NCBI RefSeq assembly: GCF_014529535.1
Contig: NW_023503464.1
Coordinates: 787,863-851,862 of the forward strand
Direction: 5' to 3'
Length of the DNA: 64,000 nt
Source: Bradysia coprophila
Taxonomy: Eukaryota; Arthropoda; Insecta; Diptera; Sciaridae
In this document: positions 44,908 through 54,427 of the stretch, in pieces
How the letters are laid out: every line of letters starts with the position of its first letter
How positions within the stretch are numbered: position 1 is the stretch's first letter
Notes under the pieces: generated by a model
Seen by the model: the letters and a program-made list of their open reading frames with translations, nothing else
Databases searched by the model: none
Told to the model about the DNA's origin: nothing
Made by a program: the position numbers and the translations under genes

Positions 44908-45275
44908 CAGTCGCAGCAAACGCTCCGACTGTTCTGATGGCTCGTTTTCGTTTGAATTTTTGAATCGCGGGAATAGAAGACCCACGTTCGGAGCACTCTC
45001 CTCTCCACCTGAAATACACTGGCGAGGTTCCCAACGCAACACAGAAACGGGATATACGCCTAGTTAGGCCTTGGTGCCTATGCACCAAAACCAGTCTCAG
45101 ATATTTTTGATCTTCTATGCCTGGCTGGTTGTAAGTGGCCAAAAGTCGAAAAATGTGGTTTCGCAGTCCGGATTTCATTTCCGTAAGGTGGCGAGGGCAC
45201 GGCGTGTATCGGTTCGTTTGAAAGCTGAGGTCAAGTACTCCCGGGGCAAATATTACCTTCAAAAAATTGGATGAT

Positions 45276-45485
45276 AATCGGCAAAGCACCTAGCACGGTA
45301 ATAGAGGTTTTACCACGTCAAATAGAGGAGTATTTTGATACCAATAATACCATTAGCAGCATTAATGCTAGTTTTGCAATGACATCATAATATTATGAAA
45401 AAAAAGGTGTGGAAATATCCGCATACTTCGATTAAAGTGCTACTTTATATTTTTGTACTACCCTGCTAGGTGCTTTGTAATCGGC
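45276..45485. repeat. MITE-like element, CAAAGCACCTAGCA ends
   Basis: ATCGGCAAAGCACCTAGCAC on the left pairs with CTGCTAGGTGCTTTGTAATC on the right; about 210 bp. No coding capacity. Confidence 0.65.
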
Positions 45486-45573
45486 GGAAAATATGACCTC
45501 CGGAAAATTTCTCGAAATCGATGGAACATCGGTGAAATTTGATGAAGACTGTGACCTCAATGAAAGTGTAAAA

Positions 45574-45777
45574 CAGGTATGGTCTATTGCCCGCCCGGAG
45601 GACATAAAAATTTGATTTTAGTACTTAAACGCACTCATTTTCATATTATTTTGACATATAATGTGAGTGCGTTTAAGACGAATTCGCCGATCGACCATAC
45701 CTACGCACTCATTTTCATATTATTTTGACATATAATGTGAGTGCGTTTAAGACGAATTCGCCGATCGACCATGCCCG
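45574..45777. repeat. MITE of CAGGTATGGTC family with internal duplication
   Basis: Begins CAGGTATGGTC and ends CGATCGACCATGCC. A block of about 74 bp (ACGCACTCATTTTCATATTA to GCCGATCGACCAT) is present twice in tandem, each copy containing a TTAAACGCACTCA/TGAGTGCGTTTAA hairpin. Related to 1,546-1,672 and, at the ends, to 11,763-11,903. Confidence 0.65.
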
Positions 45778-45998
45778 TTCTAGACTTTCATTGTGTGACC
45801 TCACTAATGCAATTATTTGATTAAATTATTATAACTTCAGCTTTACAGCGATACCTATAGGCCAGAGGTTTTTCGACCATATCTTTCGAACTAACAGTCC
45901 ATTCGACTTTATATGAGGCTCAAAAATCTGAAATAATTTCAGGTTTCAGGAAAAGGTTATAAAAGTCGGTTGAGTAGTTCCAGAGACATGGTTATTAA

Positions 45999-46172
45999 TG
46001 TTGGATTAGGTAATTTACACTAATCTAGTGTTCGATGTTTAAACTTTAGTATGCCTGGAAACTAAATTTTCTCGTATGATTTTCATTCTGTTTTATCACT
46101 TAATACAATTCAGTTCGTAATTAAGCTGCTCTGTGTTTCAATACAATTGAAGGAAATCTACGGAATCTAAGA
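45999..46172 (+). repeat. 5' LTR of copia-type element
   Basis: 174 bp beginning TGTTGGATTAGG and ending AATCTAAGA; matches 47,309-47,482 with one difference. Confidence 0.92.
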
Positions 46173-46198
46173 GGTTATGGGCCCAGGAACGCAAAGGT

Positions 46199-47062
46199 AT
46201 GGCAGAAAAAGAAGCGAACGTGAAACGTTTTCAGTTCGACGGAACGAATTATAACAATTGGAAATACCGGATGCATGCCGTGTTGGAAGAGAAGGATTTA
46301 ATGGAATACGTCGAGGAAGATCTGGAAATAATTACGCTAAATGCTAACGATCGCGATTACAGAAAACATTTGAAGAAAGAAAAGATATGCAAGTCTGTAC
46401 TAATCCAGCATATTGCGGACAGTCAATTGGAATACATTAAGGATAAGTCGATGGCAAAGGACATCTACGACGCTCTCAAGTCAGTATTCGAAAGAAATAG
46501 CGTCGCCGATCAGTTGTTGCTCCGAAAACAGTTATGCACTTTGAAATATGACGGAATCGGTGATATCAGGAAACACCTTCTGGAATTTGATAATATCATT
46601 CGCGAATTGAAAGGAATTGGAGCGAAACTAGAAGAGATAGATGTAATATGTCAACTATTACTAACATTGCCTCAGTCGTATGATTCGCTCGTCACGTCAT
46701 TGGAAACCCTCCATCCTGAATCACTGAACATTGAATTCGTGAAGAAACGTTTGTTGGACGAGCATGGGAAAAGATCGGTTGAGAACAAAAACGGAATATC
46801 GAACAATGGACACTTTTCAACTGCTATGAATACATTCAGATTCCAGTGTCACAGCTGCGGGAAGGTCGGACATAAGAAATGGCAATGTCCAGATCTGAAT
46901 ACCCATTCGAATGGTAACGGAAATGTATCTTATTGGCAAGGCTTCAACAATGGTAACGGCAACGGAAATTACAATGGAAATTCGAATGTTAACAAAACTC
47001 CAATGAACAACCAAGCCGGAGCAAACTTAAGCGAAGCTCGTGCAGATCGTTGCAACTTGTAA
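46199..47062 (+). CDS. Copia-type Gag of the gag-only element
   Basis: 287 residues, open throughout. The N-terminus FQFDGTNYNNWKYRMHAVLE is the conserved start of Ty1/copia Gag; LTLPQSYDSLVTSLE lies mid-protein; near residues 218-231 is a CX2CX4HX4C zinc knuckle (CHSCGKVGHKKWQC). The C-terminus is asparagine- and glycine-rich. Such Gag proteins form virus-like particles that package the element's RNA. Confidence 0.92.
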   Translation: MAEKEANVKRFQFDGTNYNNWKYRMHAVLEEKDLMEYVEEDLEIITLNANDRDYRKHLKKEKICKSVLIQHIADSQLEYIKDKSMAKDIYDALKSVFERNSVADQLLLRKQLCTLKYDGIGDIRKHLLEFDNIIRELKGIGAKLEEIDVICQLLLTLPQSYDSLVTSLETLHPESLNIEFVKKRLLDEHGKRSVENKNGISNNGHFSTAMNTFRFQCHSCGKVGHKKWQCPDLNTHSNGNGNVSYWQGFNNGNGNGNYNGNSNVNKTPMNNQAGANLSEARADRCNL

Positions 47063-47076
47063 TCTGTGCGAAATGG

Positions 47077-47232
47077 AATTGGAAGGAATATGGAAATGGA
47101 AGGAATATGGAAATGGAAGGAATATGGAAATGGAAGGAATATGGAAATGGAAGGAATATGGAAATGGAAGGAATATGGAAATGGAAGGAATATAGAAATG
47201 GAAAGAATATGGAAATGGAAAGAAACAGGAAA
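47077..47232. repeat. GGAATATGGAAAT minisatellite inside copia element
   Basis: About twelve units of GGAAGGAATATGGAAAT-like sequence (12-18 bp period) just downstream of gag and before the purine tract. The spurious frames across it are repeat translation only. Confidence 0.85.
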
Positions 47233-47308
47233 GAAACTACAATATGGAATCAAAGCTTGGAAATTTAATCGGAAATTCAATCTTTGATTTATGTAAATTA
47301 AGCGGGGG

Positions 47309-47482
47309 TGTTGGATTAGGTAATTTACACTAATCTAGTGTTCGATCTTTAAACTTTAGTATGCCTGGAAACTAAATTTTCTCGTATGATTTTCATTCTG
47401 TTTTATCACTTAATACAATTCAGTTCGTAATTAAGCTGCTCTGTGTTTCAATACAATTGAAGGAAATCTACGGAATCTAAGA
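47309..47482 (+). repeat. 3' LTR of copia-type element
   Basis: 174 bp, preceded by a GCGGGGG purine tract and followed by the ATTAA duplication. Confidence 0.92.
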
Positions 47483-47610
47483 ATTAAAAGGGTTCCCAGA
47501 TCGAAAAAAGAGTACAAAAAGGTACTGCCAAAGCAAGAAAAACCGTAAAAATGGTTTTTCAGTAATAGCTTTGGGTGAAGTGTAACCATCGTTTCATGCT
47601 TTAATGAGTT

Positions 47611-47669
47611 ATGCTTGATTTCCTTAAAGAGTAAACGGAGCGTAAACGGCATAAGTGGAAATCAAGCAT
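47611..47669. repeat. Short hairpin MITE, ATGCTTGATTTCC ends
   Basis: ATGCTTGATTTCCTTA and GGAAATCAAGCAT invert around GAGTAAACGGAGCGTAAACG. A short member of the family at 23,544-23,655. Confidence 0.7.
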
Positions 47670-47989
47670 TATTGATGATACTCATAAACGTTTATACTAT
47701 TCAATGAAAATTTACCACCACTTGACATCTGTGGCTGTACTTTGTCCAAAAAGAATGTTAGTTATCATTGAAAAAATAAATGTTTTGGGTATAAGTTCAG
47801 GCTTCAATTTAGCATTCAAATGATTCGTCTTAAGTTTACTTTTTCGTCGATTTTTTTTTGCTCAGGTATTCGAATTTGCGTTGTAATGGTCAAGTCAATA
47901 GTAATGAAACTGGTTAATCGGACGTTCCGTCCGAACAGTGGAAAAATGCGCGGCCGGATAGCCGCTCACAAATAAATAAGAATTATACC

Positions 47990-48214
47990 GTCAGCCAAAG
48001 AGAGGGAATTTTCGAAAAGAGGACAAGACGGGCACTCCAATTCTTGCTCTATAGTCCTCCTGCTATCAATTCCACCCAAGACGTTCTCTTTCTTGCTGTA
48101 TTGTCATTAGTCCCGTCCACTTTTAATCTTTTTACCAGAACTGAAATTTTGAGCTTCTCTCATTCTTGTGTGCGGTATATTACAAATTCATTTCACCTAT
48201 ACATGACTGAAATA
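47990..48214 (-). repeat. Protease 3' flank block shared with 26,335 and 39,350
   Basis: In reverse it carries TATAGGTGAAATGAATTTGT, TCTTGGGTGGAATTGATAGC and CCTCTTTTCGAAAAT...CCCTCTC, the same order as the DNA after protease A and at the left edge of duplicated segment copy 2. It shows that three related protease-end blocks exist in the window. Confidence 0.65.
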
Positions 48215-49947
48215 TTAATGTGATTGAATCCAGCTATAATAAAATGCCACACTCGAAAAAGCATCCGGTTTACCTCTAGCGCATGGTACTCCCCACGACA
48301 CAATACCTGCTTGGACGCCTTCAGCAGTAATTAATGGACCGCCTGAAAAAAAGTTTTAGAATTCGTGTTCATTCTATTAGGTCATCTAAAAGAGAGTTCT
48401 TTTTGATCGCACCAGAATCACCGAAACAGGCTCCCTCACCTTCCGGCGGATTTGTGCAAACATGAGCAGTAGTAATTGGACTGGCTCCTTGCAACGATTG
48501 AGCACATGTTTCAAGGTCCAATGTTTGAAGGTTTATGTACTGCAAGTCGTTGGGAAAGTCACCCGGAAACTGAAAATTGAAAAAAAATTATTCACTGAAC
48601 AATAATATATATTATGCATCTGGCTGCAGGAGTTTAAAGAGCACGTTTCTGTACATAACACGAACGAGCAAAGCGAGTGTGTGTTATGTATACAGAAACG
48701 TAATGCGAGTGTATGCTTCTGCAGGTGCATATTATGTTTTGAATCGTCTATCGTTTCGCGACTATCGAAGTCATTAATTGAATCGGAAATCACATCGGTC
48801 ACAAAACTAGGTCTCAAAAATCAAATAGCTTGTGGTGATCACAGTTTGCCATTGAATTGTCAAGCATCAAGTAGCCTGTGCTCCAGCCTGTATACCAGGT
48901 ACATTGCGACAATAAATCATTCACTATCCGGCTTCGGCCGAGATCACATCTACGAGTTTTTCGTGTAGTTAGTTGACTGTAGATAGAAAATCATCTATGG
49001 TCGAGATGCTTTGCTACCATAAGCTCAATGTAATAAGTTCTTTGCTGAGCAGGACGACTCTGAATCCATCTTTACCTCCGTTTTCCACTGAAAGAAAAGT
49101 ACTCCGTTCAGAGCGCCGTTCTGAATTTTGATTGGTTAAATCACGTAAAACATTTCAAACCAAGGAAAGTATGTACTGATAGAAGGTGGATATCGAACAA
49201 GAAATGCGAGATCAACACCTTGCGAGATTTTTGACATTAGGCGAGATAAATCGGCAACGGTAGTCCGGTTTGTCTGTTTTGGTTATCCACATTTTTAAAA
49301 TTATAGTGCGACCTTCATACATTCTTAATCAGAGTGTACTTCAACCAACAGAACTCCTTACGCCGAAAAGCAAACGGTAAACTCAGTTTCGTGGCGTAGG
49401 CACGTATCGTTCAGCACTTCTTCTTGTTTTTCCATGTCTCATTGAAAGGAAAAAGGTGTTCAAAATATTAACTTTAACGAAAACTTACACTTGTTGTGCC
49501 CCAACCGGACAAAGTAACTGTTTCACCTGGAGATGGACTTGATGTCGCTAAGTTTATGGGTTGAACGTATTGATTGTATAGAATTGGAAGTGCTAAGTTC
49601 ACTACTCCCACATCATTTACTTCAGTTCGTGGGTCATAAGATTCATGGTAAGAGACATTCAAAATTGGATGAGCTGTACCGCCTGAGTTGAGTGTATTTG
49701 TACCGACGACGGCAGTGGTCAGTGAAATTGATAGGTTAATAATGCAATGTGCGGCTGTTAAAACTTTGAGAGGCGATATAATGGATCCGCCACAGAAATG
49801 TTTATTATTCCTTCGCAACGAAACTTGGTGAGGAAACTGGCCCAACTCTGCATTTTTGCCGCCAACAATCTTCGATTTGATTTCGGGTCGACTTAGCACA
49901 GTAGCTATACAAGCTAGTAAGCACAACGTAACGGTTATTACTGACAT
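48215..49947 (-). CDS. Secreted chymotrypsin-like serine protease B
   Basis: Paralogue of protease A in inverted orientation. Exons 49,947-49,489, 48,569-48,413 and 48,342-48,215 join in frame to 247 residues; intron phases match gene A exactly. The signal peptide is MSVITVTLCLLACIATVLS, activation is at K26|IVGG, and the triad is His67 (TAAHC), Asp112 (NDVGVV) and Ser205 (GDSGG). The primary pocket again has Gly in the residue-189 position (GACFGDSGG), and the 226 region reads RGKPDAF. Trypsin-like cleavage is therefore unlikely. Activation after Lys, versus Arg in A, is a notable difference. Intron 1 is 0.92 kb and homologous to that of A but lacks the satellite. The start is fixed by the TATA box at 50,028-50,035. 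Confidence 0.92.
48608..48737. repeat. Palindromic MITE in protease B intron 1
   Basis: ATTATGCATCTGGCTGCAGG and CACGTTTCTGTACATAACAC pair with GTGTTATGTATACAGAAACG and CTTCTGCAGGTGCATATTAT; about 130 bp. Absent from protease A intron 1 by eye. Confidence 0.65.
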
Positions 49948-50027
49948 TTGTTTCAATTTTGTTTTTCGATAACAATGTGAACGAACAAATTTTTCGTTTC
50001 TGATAAAATAATTCGGAAATTCGTGCT

Positions 50028-50035
50028 CTTTTATA
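50028..50035 (-). promoter_or_regulatory. TATA box of serine protease B
   Basis: TATAAAAG on the minus strand, about 30 bases upstream of TTATCAGAAACG, a plausible initiator, and 81 bases before the ATG. Matches protease A at 22,558-22,565. Confidence 0.75.
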
Positions 50036-50228
50036 TCGTAGTATACAAGGACCTTTAATCTGCCATTTTAATTTTTAATTAGCTAAATTCGACATCGTGT
50101 TACCATTTGTACTCAACCTAACTGGTGAAAAACTGTCTATGTTAGTGTAAATCTGCATATGTGTGTGTGAGCGCATCTGCATATACAAAATGTCGACAAA
50201 TCAAAATTGACTTTAGGATTGTTCTCTT

Positions 50229-51352
50229 TGGAAGAGACTATTGGCACCGGGTGCCAATAGGCTCTTTATTATACAAAAGCTAACCGCACAGGGTGCCAAT
50301 ATTCTCTTTATTATACAAATGCTAATCGCACCCGGTGCCATGAGCCACAGTATTATAAAGAGACTATTGGCACCCGGTGCCATTAGCCACAGTATTATAA
50401 ATAGACTATTGGCACCCAGAAAAATTAAAATTTGAACAAAAAATCCGGATATTTTGAAAATTAAACTTGTTTTGAACACAATCCTAGGGAATTCATCTTT
50501 TTTACGAAATGTAAAGTAAAGGCGGTAGTTTGTTCGATCTTAGTGAGTTCGTCATTTTACAAAATACAACGTAAAGACGGGTTGTTTGATACTAGTGAAT
50601 TCGTCCTTTTACGAAATTTAACGAAAAGGCGGATTGTTCGATTCTGAGGAATTCATTCTTTTTACGAAATGTAACGTAAAGGTATCGAACAATCCGCCTT
50701 AACATTACATTTCTAAATACGATGAATTCCATAAGATCGAACAAACTACCTTTACGTTACATTTCGTAAAAGGATGAAATCCTAAGGATCGAACAATTCG
50801 CCATTACGTTAAATTTCTAAAAGGACGAATTCTCTAAGATCGATCAAACTACCTTTACGTACATTTCGTAAAAGGATGAATTCCTTAGGATCGTACATAC
50901 AATCCGCCTTTACTTTACACTTCGTAGAAGGATGAATTCCCTAGTATTGTTCAAAACGCATTTGCGTTATATTTCGTGAAAGAATTAATTCTATCGAACA
51001 ACCCATCTTTACGTTAAATTTCGTAAAAGGATGAATTCCCTAAGATCGATCAATCTACCTTTACTTTATATTTCGTAAAAGGGTGAATTCCTCAGGATCG
51101 AACAATCCGACTTTACAATACATTTCGTAAAAAGATGGATTCCCTAGGATTGTCTACAAAACAAGTTTAAATTTCAAAATATACTGATTTTTTATTCAAA
51201 TTTTAATTTTTCCAGGTGCCAATAGTCTCTTTATAATATTGTGGCTAATGGCACCGGGTGCCAATAGTCTCTTCATAATACTGTGGCTAATGACACCCGG
51301 TGCCATTAGCCACAGTATTATAAAGTGACTATTGGCACCCGGTGCCAATAGC
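50229..51352. mobile_element. Foldback-like element with GGCACCCGGTGCC ends
   Basis: About 1.12 kb. The outer blocks (50,229-50,425 and 51,215-51,352) are runs of CTATTGGCACCCGGTGCCAT joined to AGCCACAGTATTATAAAGAG. The interior consists of about thirteen units of GAATTC...TTTTACGAAATGTAACGTAAAGG type; left of about 50,685 they read one way and right of it the other, so the whole element folds on itself. Long inverted repeats built from tandem units are the signature of foldback elements. No protein is encoded. Confidence 0.75.
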
Positions 51353-51683
51353 ATATTCGATTCTCTTTTATGTATGTGTGTATTCGATAAAAATAAAATA
51401 AGGTCTTGCGGGTATGTCACGGTCGGCACAGTTACGAAACCTTTTTCACTAAAATCTTTCATGCGTTAGGGTATGAAACCAATGTATTTCTTATGGAAAA
51501 TGCATTTTATACGGTCAAATGCATTTGATATGGGCAATTCATTTTGTATGGACAATGTATTGAATATAATTGTGGCCAATGATTTGTTAAATATGTTTCA
51601 CCTAAACAAATAAATGGAGACCCCGTTGCTTTTTAATTTCTTACTTTAATAATTATAAGAGTTTCCGAAAATCATGACAAATA
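51353..51683. other. Intergenic, no gene seen
   Basis: Short AT-rich stretch; degenerate repeats of the type ATTTTATACGGTCAAATGCA near 51,500-51,570. Nothing else recognised. Confidence 0.4.
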
Positions 51684-52110
51684 TTGACGATGACAGAGGC
51701 AGCGTTCGGAAAGCTCAGGCTAATTTTCAAAAGCAAAATGAACAATTGTCTGAAACGTAAAGTGTTCGACACGTGTGTCCTTCCTGTGCTCACAGATGGA
51801 GCGGAAACGTTAACAAAAGCTTCCGAAAATAAATTTAAAGTGGCACAAAGAGCCATGGCACGGAGTATGCTTGGAACTACGCTCTGAGATAGAGAGACAA
51901 ATCAATGGATCAAACAAAAGTCCTTGATGTCATGAAAAAAACAGCATCTTTAAAGTGGAGCTGGGCGGGACATATTGCATTGCAAGAAGGACGGACGAAC
52001 GTTTGACTAAAAAGATCATGAACCGGAGACCACCCAAAACACGACCTAAAGGTGGAGATGGAATAATGGTATAAATACAATTGCAGGGCGAGGGGTAACC
52101 GACTGGCCAA
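51684..52110 (+). mobile_element. LINE relic, reverse transcriptase C-terminus
   Basis: Encodes AAFGKLRLIFKSKMNNCLKR, KVFDTCVLPVLTDGAETLTK and QRAMARSMLGTTL, then in other frames WSWAGHI and RRPPKTRPKGG. This is the end of an RTE-like non-LTR reverse transcriptase (family pattern 'K..vfd.CVLPvltYGaETwtl', 'qRaMeRsmLgitl', 'KW.WAGHiaR', 'GRP..RW'). A stop follows the first frame and slips follow, so it is dead. A run of AATTCC units comes after it. Confidence 0.75.
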
Positions 52111-52124
52111 AATGGTGGCAAATC

Positions 52125-52410
52125 AATTTCTAATTCCTTTCAATTCCGTTTAATTACCTCAATTACCGGACCAACTCGTCTAATTGCCGGATTCGCTCTA
52201 TTTCCTTTCAATTCCTTTCAATTCCTTTCAATTCCGTTCAATTCCTTTCAATTTCCTTTCAATACCCTTTCAATTTCTAAAGGTACTTCCTGTCAATTCT
52301 TTTTAATTGCTCTTAATTCCTTTTATTTCTTTAATTAACGGATTAACACCACTACTTGCCGGATTCGCCCTTCAATTCATATAATTCCTTCAATTCCACG
52401 AATTTGAATT
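52125..52410. repeat. CAATTCCTTT-type minisatellite after LINE relic
   Basis: Irregular units of CAATTCCTTT, TAATTACC and TAATTGCCGGATTCG. A similar run in the opposite arrangement occurs at 53,660-53,830 next to GAGTCGGTTACCCCTCGTTG, whose reverse complement matches GAGGGGTAACCGACTGG at the end of this LINE. The array therefore travels with the element's 3' end. Confidence 0.7.
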
Positions 52411-52439
52411 TTCGAAATAATTGCTCGATATTTCCAAAT

Positions 52440-52591
52440 ACAGCCAAGGACAGTCAAAAAAGTGCATTTTTATGATTTTCGTTTTTATTGATTTCAGCTG
52501 TTTTAACAATACAAATTACAATGGCAAAACAGCTGAAATCGATGAAACACGTATAGAATAAAAATGCACTTTTTTGACTGTCCCAGGCTGT
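52440..52591. repeat. Palindromic MITE, ACAGCC...GGCTGT ends
   Basis: ACAGCCAAGGACAGTCAAAA, AAGTGCATTTTTA and GATTTCAGCTGTTTT pair with their complements on the right; about 150 bp with arms of about 65 bp. Confidence 0.75.
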
Positions 52592-53659
52592 AGATATAAA
52601 TTTAAAGTCAAAGTTAAACCCTTGAGCATTTTGGAAAAAGAATCGTCAGACTATATCAAGATAAAATTTGGAACAACTATTAGAATCTTTAATTTTTACT
52701 CATACTTTTAGAAGAGATTTTTCAATTTCAATTTAGATTAAACCGTCCAATTGACTGCAGTTTTGTTTAAAGTGATTTCACATCGCACATCATTGTTTAT
52801 TTTAGATAAATAGTATTTTTCGTACAAAGACAGGAAATGGCGAAAAACGTTTGTGCATCCGACAACTGAAATATGACATATTTTGCCATGATTTTTCATT
52901 AGGAAATGTCAGTTTTTCCCGAACTATATATCGTACAGAATTTACGTATGTGTTGTGGACGGTATATTTTAGGAAATTTCGCGGATTGTAGCGCGAACGA
53001 AGTGAAAGTGCCTAAAATAAACCGTCCACAACAGATGCGTATACAACTTTTCATGCTGAGGGCCTAAGTTACGAGAAACATTCATTTCTTGACGATTTAT
53101 GGTGCGGGAAAGAAATTACATGAATTTTTCCATGACTATACGATTGATTAATATGGTGAATGTGAAGTGTGTCTGTTTTCAAGTAAATTGCTGTGTTTTG
53201 TCTATTTCAGTTGTCCGATGCACAAAATGTTGTTCCTACCTCGACAGGAAACGGATTTGTTCAGCACACGTCAGCAAAAGCCAAAGCACTCAATTTTTTG
53301 TTTCGTTCAAGTGATCGACATCGCAAGATTTTAGGCTTTTGAAAAGTTGATGTCGGTGATGCCTTTTTTTGTAAATTTGGTTTGAAACTAGAGCATTTCG
53401 CATCGGCAATGCCCCAGCCTTACATTCCCCCGATGAATATTCACTTGTTTGTTGCGGCTCAGACTCTTCCGTATCTGATTCACAAGAATCCTCTGAAGAA
53501 GAATCCTTCAGAGTGCATATTTTGAACATAAAAGGACGTTGGACCAGTTCTAAAATGGAACTGATCAACATTGTACACTGTTATTTATTGTGCGGGAGCT
53601 TTTAAAATTAAAACAAAGAGGAAATAATGTGGTTTTGCATTCGCTGGTCCTTCTTTCCG
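52592..53659. other. Intergenic with one diverged palindrome
   Basis: At 52,945-53,040 GTATGTGTTGTGGACGGTAT and AACCGTCCACAACAGATGCG form an imperfect palindrome around TTTAGGAAATTTCGCGGA, a diverged relative of the inner palindrome at 17,823-18,063. No gene is supported elsewhere here. Confidence 0.5.
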
Positions 53660-53900
53660 ATAATCACACTTACCAGCATTTACTCTCATTTACTTTCAAT
53701 TCCTTACAATTCCACATATTTACAGTCAATTCCTATCAATTCCGATCAATTACTGCCAATTCCGATCAATTCCAGTCAATTCCGGTCAATTCCAATTATT
53801 TACCGGATACTCCGGCAATTCCTTTGAGGGTGTGTAGTCAATTACCCGAGTCGGTTACCCCTCGTTGCAGGGTCTTTCCTGCAATTCTCAAGTGGCAACG
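53660..53900. repeat. CAATTCCGAT minisatellite plus inverted LINE 3' end
   Basis: About fifteen units of the type CAATTCCGATCAATTCCAGT, then CCGAGTCGGTTACCCCTCG, the reverse of the end of the LINE at 51,684-52,110. Read as a second, inverted copy of that element's 3' end. Confidence 0.65.
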
Positions 53901-54009
53901 GTTCGTTTGGAATGGAAGAGAATTGGGAAGCAGTGGATAGAAAGATATGTCTTGCCTTTTTGCCTCGTTCTTCTTTTTTGCGAAAATTCTGAGAACATCA
54001 CATTTTCAT

Positions 54010-54120
54010 TTTATCTATGAACATAGGCAAACACTTTGCACTTACCGTCTGCTTCGAATTCCATCAATTACACACGAAATCGTAATCCTATGAGCCCCTT
54101 TGCACTTCGTACGTGGCTAA
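54010..54120 (+). repeat. Fragment of repeat family B
   Basis: TCTATGAACATAGGCAAACA to GCACTTCGTACGTGGCTAAA matches the right end of family B (25,815-25,920) with a few changes, ending again in CTAA. It lies about 300 bp upstream of the prophenoloxidase start. Confidence 0.75.
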
Positions 54121-54317
54121 AAATTGCTATCAACCTTTCAACCGAAATTTCGTTTTACTCCTTACCACAAAATTCCATCCGTACCACTGCAATGGATGTT
54201 TTCCGCATAACATGCACAACATTACAATCCTTTGCGGTCAGTTGTGCATACATTAAATTTATCTATACATTTCCGTTTTTATCAATTTGTGCATGGGACT
54301 CAAGCAATTGTCATTCA

Positions 54318-54325
54318 TATAAATA
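54318..54325 (+). promoter_or_regulatory. TATA box of prophenoloxidase gene
   Basis: TATAAATA. About 33 bases downstream CCAGTAC (54,351) is a fair initiator, giving a 5' UTR of about 76 nt before the ATG at 54,428. Confidence 0.65.
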
Positions 54326-54427
54326 TAACTAGCAGACCATTGTATACAAACCAGTACACTCCGAGCTTCATTCAAGTCTCTACCAATTTCAAAAATTATT
54401 TATTGCGAGTTTTAGTGACCTGCTGTA

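Larger units (their letters stand above)
45999..47482 (+). mobile_element. Gag-only copia-type LTR element
   Basis: 174-bp LTRs (45,999-46,172 and 47,309-47,482), one mismatch by eye, so young. Flanked by a 5-bp duplication ATTAA (45,994-45,998 and 47,483-47,487). After the left LTR comes GGTTATGGGCCCAG, the classic copia primer site for initiator tRNA-Met cleaved internally; before the right LTR is AAGCGGGGG. The interior of about 1.1 kb holds a copia gag frame and a 12-bp minisatellite; no protease, integrase or reverse transcriptase is seen. This is the layout of a non-autonomous gag-bearing element mobilised in trans. Confidence 0.9.

Noticed and set aside
44843-45289. 148-codon minus-strand open frame
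   Set aside because: Half of it lies in the end region of repeat family B and the same residues appear in a different context at 24,090-24,190. The rest matches nothing I know.
47050-47287. Frames of repeated WKEYGNGRN type
   Set aside because: Pure translation of the 12-bp minisatellite inside the copia-type element.
50213-50479. Frames of repeated LAPGANSLFII type, also at 51,196-51,462
   Set aside because: Translation of the terminal palindrome array of the foldback-like element, readable on both strands.
54036-54332. 98-codon plus-strand open frame before prophenoloxidase
   Set aside because: Its first part is a family B repeat fragment and its last part covers the prophenoloxidase TATA region.
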